The position numbers were made by a program, and so were the translations under genes. From CAYRSS01 sp964426945 (GTDB lineage Bacteria > Planctomycetota > Phycisphaerae > UBA1845), in the NCBI GenBank assembly GCA_964426945.1, contig CAYRSS010000009.1, positions 53,285-117,284 on the forward strand: a stretch of 64,000 nucleotides of DNA. The letters are read 5' to 3'. A model generated the notes under the pieces. That model saw only the letters and a program-made list of their open reading frames with translations. It had not been told where the DNA came from and did no database searches. Positions 35,347-41,831 of this stretch are shown here, in pieces. The first letter of the stretch is position 1. Each line of letters begins with the position of its first letter.

Positions 35347-36342
35347 CTACGGCCCCCCCAACCACGGCATCAGCCCGCGCACGAACCGGCCGGTGGCTTC
35401 GTAGCCCGAGGCCTTGTCCGCCTCATACATGGCCTTAAAGCGCGGCAGGCCGCGGCGGTATTCGGCGATCCACTCGCGGGCGAACGCGCCGCTGCGGATT
35501 TCTTCCAGCATCCGCCGCATCTCGCCGCGGACGGCGTCCGAGACGATTCGCGGGCCGCGGGACAGGTCGCCGTATTCGGCCGTGTTGGAGATCCGATCGC
35601 GCATGCTCGCCAGCCCTCGCTCGTAGAGCAGGTCCACCACCTGCTTGAGCTCGTGTACACATTCGATGTACGCCAGCTCCGGTTCGTAGCCCGCCTCGAC
35701 CAGCGTCTCGAACGCCGCCTTGGTCAGCGCCGACACCCCGCCGCACAGCACGGCCTGCTCGCCGAACAGGTCGGTCTCGGTCTCGGCCGCGAAGGTCGTG
35801 GGGATGACGCCGGAGCGGAGCGAGCCGATCCCCCAGGCCCACCGCAGGGCCACGTCCCGCGCCCGGCCGGTCGCGTCGTGGTGCACCGCCAGCAGGGCGG
35901 GCAGGCCGCGGCCCTCGACGTACAGCGAACGCAGCAGCGTGCCCGGGCCCTTGGGGGCGATCATAACCACGTCGACGCCGTCGGGTGGCGAGATGAACCC
36001 GAAGCGGATGTTGAAGCCGTGGACAAACCCCAGCGCGGCGTCCACGGGCAGCGCGCCGCGCACGTCCGCGTCGTACACCTCGGACGCCGACTCGTCGGGC
36101 AGCGCAAGGATCACGAGCCCGGCTCCGGCCGTCGCGTCTGCGACGGGGCGAGGATTGAATCCGTCGGCCACAGCGCGGTCGTGGCTGCCCCCGGCGCGCT
36201 GGCCGACAAGCACGGTGAGCCCCGAATCGCGCAGGTTGAGGGCGTGCGCGCGACCTTGGTTGCCATACCCGATGACCGCCACAGTGGGCATCGGCAGCTC
36301 GGCCACAGACACATCTTTCTCGCGCAGAACTTCGACTGACAT
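35347..36342 (-). CDS. ilvC: Ketol-acid reductoisomerase, class I
   Basis: A 331-residue enzyme of branched-chain amino acid synthesis that isomerises and reduces 2-acetolactate to 2,3-dihydroxyisovalerate with NADPH and Mg2+. VAVIGYGNQGRAHALNLRDSG is the Rossmann motif. VMIAPKGPGTLLRSLY, LLAVHHDATGRARDVALRWAWG and GVIPTTFAAETETDLFGEQAVLCGG carry the conserved metal-binding Asp/Glu (E-T-D-L-F-G-E-Q). YIECVHELKQVVDLLYERG and MRDRISNTAEYGD complete the knotted C-terminal domain. Its length is that of the short class I form. ilvB/ilvN are not adjacent. Its stop codon lies inside a REP-like hairpin. Confidence 0.96.
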   Translation of the reverse strand: MSVEVLREKDVSVAELPMPTVAVIGYGNQGRAHALNLRDSGLTVLVGQRAGGSHDRAVADGFNPRPVADATAGAGLVILALPDESASEVYDADVRGALPVDAALGFVHGFNIRFGFISPPDGVDVVMIAPKGPGTLLRSLYVEGRGLPALLAVHHDATGRARDVALRWAWGIGSLRSGVIPTTFAAETETDLFGEQAVLCGGVSALTKAAFETLVEAGYEPELAYIECVHELKQVVDLLYERGLASMRDRISNTAEYGDLSRGPRIVSDAVRGEMRRMLEEIRSGAFAREWIAEYRRGLPRFKAMYEADKASGYEATGRFVRGLMPWLGGP

Positions 36343-36547
36343 GGGCGGTACTCCTCGGGCACGATGGCGCGCTGGAGCGCAAGTGCCGGACCTAACCCGG
36401 TCGGCGGTTTGCGTTCAGGCGAGCAGCCAGCATAATACCCTGTTCTGCCGCAAGACGCAGGCGCGAGTCGTTCCAGCGTGGCGAACCCGGCGACGGATTT
36501 CGCCCCGGCGTCGCGCCATGTCCACAAGCAGAACCGGCTGACCGAGC

Positions 36548-37984
36548 ATGACCGACCCGACCGTCATCGAATCACACGATCAGCACGAGCACGAAGAGGC
36601 CGCGCGATTCCGGCAGCTTCACGAGGTGCTCGCGGCGGGGGACGAGGCGCAGCTTGCCGCCGAGCTCGCCGGGGTAGACGCGGCGGATATCGCCGAGTTC
36701 TTCGACCTGTTGGACGACGACGAGCGGTCGCGCGTGCTCTACGCCCTGCCCCCGCGCACCGCCGCCGAGGTAGTGATCGCGCTCGACGAGGCCGTCCGCG
36801 GCGACGTGGTCGAGGAGCTTGAGCCCGAGCAGCTATCCGACATGGTGTCGGAGCTCCCGGTCGACGACGCCGCAGACCTGCTGGGCGAGCTTCCGCAGGC
36901 CGAAACGGCCGACATCCTCACCCGCCTTCCCGAGGACCTGTCCGACAAGCTCGAGGCGCTGCTGGTCTACAGCCCGGAGACCGCCGGCGGCATCATGACC
37001 ACCGACGTGGTCAGCGTGCCGCGTACGGGTACGGTGTTGGAGGCGCGCGAGGCCATCCGCGCCGCCCGCCGCGACGAGGACAAGGGCGACATCGCCGACG
37101 ACCTCACTGAGGTCTACGTGATCGACGACGAGGGCCGCCCGATCGGCACCGTGCCGATTCACCGCCTCGTCACCCATCGCTCCGGCACGCCCGTCGAGGG
37201 CATCTACGATCCCGACCCGCTGACGGTGCCCGCCGACGCCGATCAGGAAGACGTGCTTCACCAGATTCACAAGTACGCCGTCTCGGCCGCAGCGGTCGTC
37301 GACGCGCGGCAGCGGCTGATTGGGCGCATCACCTACGACGACCTGATGGACGTCGCCCGAGAGGAGCACGATGAGGACGTCCTGCGCCTCGCCGGCACCG
37401 ACCCTGCGGAGCTGCGCACGTCTTCGATTCTCCGGGCTGCGGGCACGCGGCTGACCTGGCTGGTGCCCTGCCTCTTTGGCACCCTCGGCACGGCTACGGC
37501 GCTGATGCTGGGCAAGAAGTCGCTCGACATCGAGGCGTTCGCCGCCCTGTCGCCCTTCGTGCCGATGATCGGCGCGATGGGCGGCAACAGCGGCGTGCAG
37601 ACCTCGACCGTCGTGGTCCGCGGCCTGGTGACCGGCGAGCTGGCCGCCTCCCGGCTGAGCCGCGCGCTGCTGCGCGAGGGTCGGATCGCGCTGACGATGG
37701 CGCCAATCTGCGGCGGGCTGGCGTGGCTGCTCGTGACGCTTTGCCTGCCGCTGCTGGGGCTTACTTCAGGCGGTTCGCTGAGTCCCATGCGAGTGGCCTT
37801 CGCGGTGGGCGTCGCAATGAGCCTGGCCGTGGTGGTCGCGGCGTTTCTCGGCATCATGCTCCCGTTCACATTTCACAGGCTGGACAAGGATCCGGCCATC
37901 GCCTCGGGCCCCGTCGTTACGACCCTGAATGACATGATCTCCGTCTCGGCGTACCTGCTGATCGCCCTCTCGCTGGCCCGGTGA
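36548..37984 (+). CDS. mgtE: Magnesium transporter MgtE
   Basis: A 478-residue Mg2+ channel. The N-terminal domain (about 15-140) has the helical repeats LAGVDAADIAEFFDLLDDDE, ELEPEQLSDMVSELPVDDAAD and LLGELPQAETADILTRLPED. Two CBS domains follow (about 145-275; YSPETAGGIMTTDVVSVPRTG, VYVIDDEGRPIGTV, AVVDARQRLIGRITYDD). The membrane domain has five helices with VPMIGAMGGNSGVQTSTVVVRG, the conserved pore region. Mg2+ bound to the cytosolic domains gates the channel. The upstream gap (205 nt) shows no M-box riboswitch that I can recognise. The ATG choice is plain, with a weak ribosome site. Confidence 0.95.
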   Translation: MTDPTVIESHDQHEHEEAARFRQLHEVLAAGDEAQLAAELAGVDAADIAEFFDLLDDDERSRVLYALPPRTAAEVVIALDEAVRGDVVEELEPEQLSDMVSELPVDDAADLLGELPQAETADILTRLPEDLSDKLEALLVYSPETAGGIMTTDVVSVPRTGTVLEAREAIRAARRDEDKGDIADDLTEVYVIDDEGRPIGTVPIHRLVTHRSGTPVEGIYDPDPLTVPADADQEDVLHQIHKYAVSAAAVVDARQRLIGRITYDDLMDVAREEHDEDVLRLAGTDPAELRTSSILRAAGTRLTWLVPCLFGTLGTATALMLGKKSLDIEAFAALSPFVPMIGAMGGNSGVQTSTVVVRGLVTGELAASRLSRALLREGRIALTMAPICGGLAWLLVTLCLPLLGLTSGGSLSPMRVAFAVGVAMSLAVVVAAFLGIMLPFTFHRLDKDPAIASGPVVTTLNDMISVSAYLLIALSLAR

Positions 37985-38310
37985 GCCAACGCCGGCCGGG
38001 CCCCCGAAGGTCCTGCATTTCCGGTCTCACGGACACTGCGCAGAAGTTACAATCAACCCGTACGGCGGCCGGAGCCCGGCGCGGGACGCCCGGTGGGCCG
38101 TACACTCGTTCGCCGCCCCATAACCGAGGCGTCAGGACCGATATGGCCCAGTCGCGCCGAAGCCGCCTCCGCTTCATGCCGAAATAGCACGGTGCGTCCG
38201 CGCGGTCGGACGTCGAGGGAGACCAGAGAGGGTTGGTCCGCCGGGTGCATCGAGAGCATCCCGCCGCGTCCTGACCACGCGGCGAGCCCGCTGACAAGGA
38301 GAACTCAGAC
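37985..38310. other. Intergenic region before lipoprotein gene
   Basis: No gene is supported: short open frames here are Arg/Pro-rich with no start context. A GC-rich run lies near 38070-38100. The region ends with a good AAGGAGAA ribosome site for the next gene. Confidence 0.4.
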
Positions 38311-38922
38311 ATGCGAACGTTGATGCACACGCTGACCGGCGCCCTGACCTGCGCCGCGCTGCTGGTGTCCGGCTGCGGCACGACGGCGAACTCGCTGCCG
38401 CAGACGACTGAAGTGCTGCTGCCCGATGGTTCGGTCGTCACCGCCGCCCGCGGCGAGGGACCGAAGGAACTGGCTGGCAAGCAGCTTTCGCTCCGTGCCG
38501 TTGCGCCGTCCGCCGGGCAGAGCGCGAACTTCATTCGGTTGGTTATGAACGAAAACGGCGGAATCAGCGCGTTCGAGGACAACACGATTGCGCCGGAGAT
38601 TTTCGGCTCGACGATCATCCTCGACGGCCGTCCGCATCCGACGCTGCAGCCGGGGCTGAGCTACGCCGGCGCGGTCTATGGCGCGGTCAGCAGCGACGGT
38701 AAGGGCTTCACCTTCCAGGCGAAGATCCAGGCATTCGCGGCGGGTGTGCTTGCCGCCACGGCGGAAGCCGGCGTGCAGGCCGAGTTCATCGACGCGGAGA
38801 CCGTCGGCGGCGTCTTCGACTACAAGACCGTGGTCACGCTGGTCGACATCCCCGAGGGCAACCAGTCGGGTTCGATTGAGTTCGTGGCTGCCATCGCCGA
38901 TCCGGAAGGCGCCAAGGAATAG
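38311..38922 (+). CDS. Lipoprotein of unknown function
   Basis: A 203-residue exported protein. The N-terminus (MHTLTGALTCAALLVSGC) is a lipoprotein signal with lipobox L-V-S-G-C. The mature part is Ala/Gly-rich and beta-like (TTEVLLPDGSVVTAARG, AEFIDAETVGGVFDYKTVVT, GSIEFVAAIADPEG). No known domain was recognised. A strong AAGGAGAA site lies 9 nt before the ATG. It is followed by a clear rho-independent terminator, so it is a single-gene transcript and, judging by its signals, possibly well expressed. Confidence 0.72.
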   Translation: MRTLMHTLTGALTCAALLVSGCGTTANSLPQTTEVLLPDGSVVTAARGEGPKELAGKQLSLRAVAPSAGQSANFIRLVMNENGGISAFEDNTIAPEIFGSTIILDGRPHPTLQPGLSYAGAVYGAVSSDGKGFTFQAKIQAFAAGVLAATAEAGVQAEFIDAETVGGVFDYKTVVTLVDIPEGNQSGSIEFVAAIADPEGAKE

Positions 38923-38971
38923 CGTTCCGCAGACACCCCGCGGGCGCGGGGCGGTCGATCGGTCATTTACA

Positions 38972-39027
38972 AGCCCGGACCCGCCGCGAAGCCACGGCTT
39001 TGCGTCGGGTCCGGGCTGTTTGCTTTC
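38972..39027 (+). terminator. Rho-independent terminator of the lipoprotein gene
   Basis: AGCCCGGACCCG (38972-38983) and CGGGTCCGGGCT (39006-39017) form a perfect 12-bp stem that can extend inward. It is followed by GTTTGCTTTCCCC. A smaller CCCCGC/GCGGGG hairpin lies just upstream (about 38937-38952). Confidence 0.75.
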
Positions 39028-39058
39028 CCCCGGGCGGCGGATCGGCTACACCTTCGGC

Positions 39059-40522
39059 ATGCGACACATCGCGCTGACCGTGGCCATCGTACTGGGCTGC
39101 GTCTCCACGAGCTTCGGGGCGGGTTACATCTGCGCAGAAGGCGGCGGCAACGGCCGCAACGGCGTCTGGGCCACCTCCGTGTTTGCCTGGATGATCGAGC
39201 AGAGCGGGTGCGGCGACGTCCTCGTTCTCGGCGTCAGCGAGCCGGACACGCGCATCGAGGCGGTCTTTCTTGAGCAGGGCGCCGCGAGTGTCGCGCACTT
39301 GTCGGTTCGCGAAGGGGAGGCCGACAGCGAAGAAGTGTATCGCCAGATCACGTCCGCGAATGTCATCTGGATTCGCGGCGGCGCCCAGTCGAACTACGTC
39401 CGCTGGTGGAAAGGCACGCGGACGGAGGCGGCGATCCGCGAAGTCTACGACCGTGGTGGTGTCGTCGCGGGGACCAGCGCCGGCTGCGCGATCCTCGGCG
39501 AGCTGATCTTCGACGCGCTGGAAGGCTCGCTGACCGCCCGCGAAGCATTGACCGATCCGCATCACCGGAAGGTCACCCTCACCGACGACTTCCTCGGCCT
39601 GACGCCGGGCGTGCTGTACGACACCCACTTCACCGAGCGCGGACGACTCGGGCGACTGGTTTCTCTGATGGGCCGGGCGCGAGAGGATGACTGCCGCGAA
39701 GTCATGGGCGTGGGCGTCGACTATCGCACGGCGCTATGCGTCTACCCAGACCTCACCGCGGAAGTTCGCGGCGAAGGATCCGTCACGATCCTGCAGGCAT
39801 CGCCGCACTCGCACATCCGCATGGTCCCCGGCGAGCCGCCGGTCTTCACCCATCTGCGGTACGACCAGTTGACAGAGGGCTACCGCTATGACCTCGTGTC
39901 GCGACAGGTGATCGAGCGTCCGCCCTACGCCGCGGCGGGCAGGGCGCGGCGTGAGGCTCGCTTTGAGGACATCACCATTCGCGGGGGCTGGCCGGCGAGC
40001 GCGGTCCGCGGCGAACAATTCGTGGAAGACGGCGGGGATGACTCGGCCCTGCTGACCGGCGGGCTCTGGCTCTGCCCGGGGACCGGACAGGTCGGCGGGA
40101 TGGTCCTCTCGCCGGGAGCCTGGACGGCGGCCGGCCGCGCCGAAAACCGGATGGGCGGACTGCAGTACGCGCTCGCCGCTACACCATTACTGGGCGGCCT
40201 GATGTTCGACCAAGGCGCGGTAGTCCACTTTGAGCCTGGCGCGAAGCTCGCGATCTTGCCCGAGGGGCGTGGCCGACGCCGCAGCGTTCTGCTGCTCGAC
40301 GCCGCGATGGCGAGTTCGACGGCCATGTCCTACTTCGTGTCCACGAAGGAGAGCCGCGCCCCCCGTCAGTCCGCGGCAATCGAAGGCGCGATGCTCCACG
40401 CACTCGCCCCGGGGATGCGGTTCGACTTCGACACCGGCGAAGTCTCCTACCTTCCAGTCGAACTGGTGACGGGCGAGTCGGACGAACTGCTTGCCGCGGA
40501 GGATGAGGCCGAAGATCCTTGA
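39059..40522 (+). CDS. Secreted cyanophycinase-like peptidase (S51 family)
   Basis: A 487-residue exported protein with a signal peptide (IALTVAIVLGCVSTSFGAG). The catalytic region reads GGVVAGTSAGCAILGEL, with Ser140 as nucleophile in the G-T-S-A-G motif of cyanophycinases and dipeptidase E. VIWIRGGAQSNYVRWWKG is the upstream substrate loop and GVLYDTHFTERGRLGRLVSLM carries the family's D-x-H-F block. Family members cleave cyanophycin (poly-Arg-Asp) to beta-Asp-Arg. A signal peptide implies action on external polymer. After about residue 290 there is a second domain of about 190 residues, with no recognised motif. A Glu/Asp-rich tail ends the protein. Confidence 0.85.
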   Translation: MRHIALTVAIVLGCVSTSFGAGYICAEGGGNGRNGVWATSVFAWMIEQSGCGDVLVLGVSEPDTRIEAVFLEQGAASVAHLSVREGEADSEEVYRQITSANVIWIRGGAQSNYVRWWKGTRTEAAIREVYDRGGVVAGTSAGCAILGELIFDALEGSLTAREALTDPHHRKVTLTDDFLGLTPGVLYDTHFTERGRLGRLVSLMGRAREDDCREVMGVGVDYRTALCVYPDLTAEVRGEGSVTILQASPHSHIRMVPGEPPVFTHLRYDQLTEGYRYDLVSRQVIERPPYAAAGRARREARFEDITIRGGWPASAVRGEQFVEDGGDDSALLTGGLWLCPGTGQVGGMVLSPGAWTAAGRAENRMGGLQYALAATPLLGGLMFDQGAVVHFEPGAKLAILPEGRGRRRSVLLLDAAMASSTAMSYFVSTKESRAPRQSAAIEGAMLHALAPGMRFDFDTGEVSYLPVELVTGESDELLAAEDEAEDP

Positions 40523-40601
40523 TTGCGCCGGGCGGGCCGGCCGTTCAGAAACAAAGCCGACTCCGCCTCGGCCATGCGCAACGACCCTCCAAGCCGGCTG
40601 T

Positions 40602-40647
40602 AAAAAAGGGCATGGCGGAAACACTCTCGCGTTTGCCGCCATGCCCT
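40602..40647 (-). terminator. Strong hairpin with T-tract on the minus strand
   Basis: AGGGCATGGCGG (40607-40618) and CCGCCATGCCCT (40636-40647) form a perfect 12-bp stem that continues past one bulge through AAAC/GTTT. Read on the minus strand it is followed at once by six T residues, a textbook intrinsic terminator. On the plus strand no T-tract follows. No minus-strand gene ends here; see findings. A second hairpin (GGGAAG/CTTCCC, 40678-40699) lies beside it. Confidence 0.6.
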
Positions 40648-40811
40648 CGGAGGGAGAGAGAAGCCAAGGTTTTTGGGGGAAGTCCTTTCGGTCTTCCCAG
40701 TGAATAGTACGCACGTCGAGCGGCGAAGTTTGTATCGGTGGTGTCATAACTTGTCCGTCCCGAGGGCCGGGAACGGCCATGCGGCGCGACGGCGAAAGAG
40801 AGGCTTGAACC

Positions 40812-41810
40812 ATGGTCACCAAGGCGTTGTTGACGATGTGGATGGTCGCGACCGCCCCGGCGGCGGAGCCCGGCGCGCCGGCGGGCCGTGTCGCCGGCCG
40901 CGTGCTCGACGCGGAGGGTCGGCCGGTCGTCGGCGCCACAGTCATCCTGTGCGACGGCGAATCCGGCATTCCTGTCGGCCGGAACGATTACAGACCGTTC
41001 AACGAGAAGGGCCCCGATCCTGACGGGGTTGTAACGTGTCTGACAGACGCCGAGGGCCGCTTCGCGTTCGAAGGCATATCACGCCGCGCTACCTATCGCG
41101 TCTTCGCCCAATCGTGGCCGGATGCTGTAGAGCCGGCGGGGAAACCGATCGACGTCCATGGCGAAATCGTGGCGCTGCACGGCGCGGCGGCGGAAATCGA
41201 TCCGCACACCGCCGCCGCTGGCCGGGTTGAGCTTCGCCCGCTCGGCGATGCGACGCTGACCATCGACCAGAAGTTCGGCAATGATGAAACGCTGCTGCTG
41301 ATCAGCCGCTCGCCACAGATCGCCGATCCGATCCTGGGATTCCACGCGTGGGGCCCGGCGCACCTCACGGGATTGATCGGCTACAACCGGATGCCGAAGG
41401 GCCGAACGACGATCCGCGGCCTGCCTGCGGGCCCGGTGTATCTGTCGGTGTTCAGCGCCGACAACAACCCGGGTTTCGGCCATCTTGAGGTGGATGCGGC
41501 CCGGCGCACGGCCGCGGGGGAGACTGCGCCGGTCGCGGCCTCAATCGTCGCCGGATGGAGCGACGCGAGACATACACCGCCCGACCGTCTCGCCCCCCTA
41601 TGCAAGGAAATCGCGTCGGGGCAGCTCGATGTGCAGGCGGCGATTGGATTGTCTGCAGAGCAGACCGGTGCGATCCGCGGGCTGGGGGAAGCCATCGCTC
41701 GTGTGGGACCGCTTGATCGCGAGATCGTCCTGCCCGACGGCCGCAGGACGACGGTCGGAGACCTCATGGCGTGCGAGGGATACAACCGCCTGATCAGCCG
41801 GAAGCGGTGA
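40812..41810 (+). CDS. Secreted protein with CarboxypepD_reg-like domain
   Basis: A 332-residue protein with a short signal-like N-terminus (TKALLTMWMVATAPAAEPGA). Residues about 25-120 (GRVAGRVLDAEGRPVVGATVIL, TDAEGRFAFEGISRRATYRVFA) are a carboxypeptidase-regulatory-like prealbumin-type beta sandwich. A second sandwich may follow (TTIRGLPAGPVYLSVFSADN). The C-terminal 90 residues are helical without known motif (KEIASGQLDVQAAIGLSAEQ). A GAGAGG ribosome site precedes the ATG. It converges on the large DUF1028 fusion gene, 21 nt away. The function is unknown. Confidence 0.72.
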   Translation: MVTKALLTMWMVATAPAAEPGAPAGRVAGRVLDAEGRPVVGATVILCDGESGIPVGRNDYRPFNEKGPDPDGVVTCLTDAEGRFAFEGISRRATYRVFAQSWPDAVEPAGKPIDVHGEIVALHGAAAEIDPHTAAAGRVELRPLGDATLTIDQKFGNDETLLLISRSPQIADPILGFHAWGPAHLTGLIGYNRMPKGRTTIRGLPAGPVYLSVFSADNNPGFGHLEVDAARRTAAGETAPVAASIVAGWSDARHTPPDRLAPLCKEIASGQLDVQAAIGLSAEQTGAIRGLGEAIARVGPLDREIVLPDGRRTTVGDLMACEGYNRLISRKR

Positions 41811-41831
41811 CTGATTCCCTGCCAGGCGTGG

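Noticed and set aside
36343..36547. M-box riboswitch upstream of mgtE
   Set aside because: No conserved M-box core or terminator/antiterminator arrangement could be recognised in these 205 nt.
37981..38323. Small genes in the gap between mgtE and the lipoprotein gene
   Set aside because: The short frames have no ribosome site and a composition dominated by Arg, Pro and Ser.
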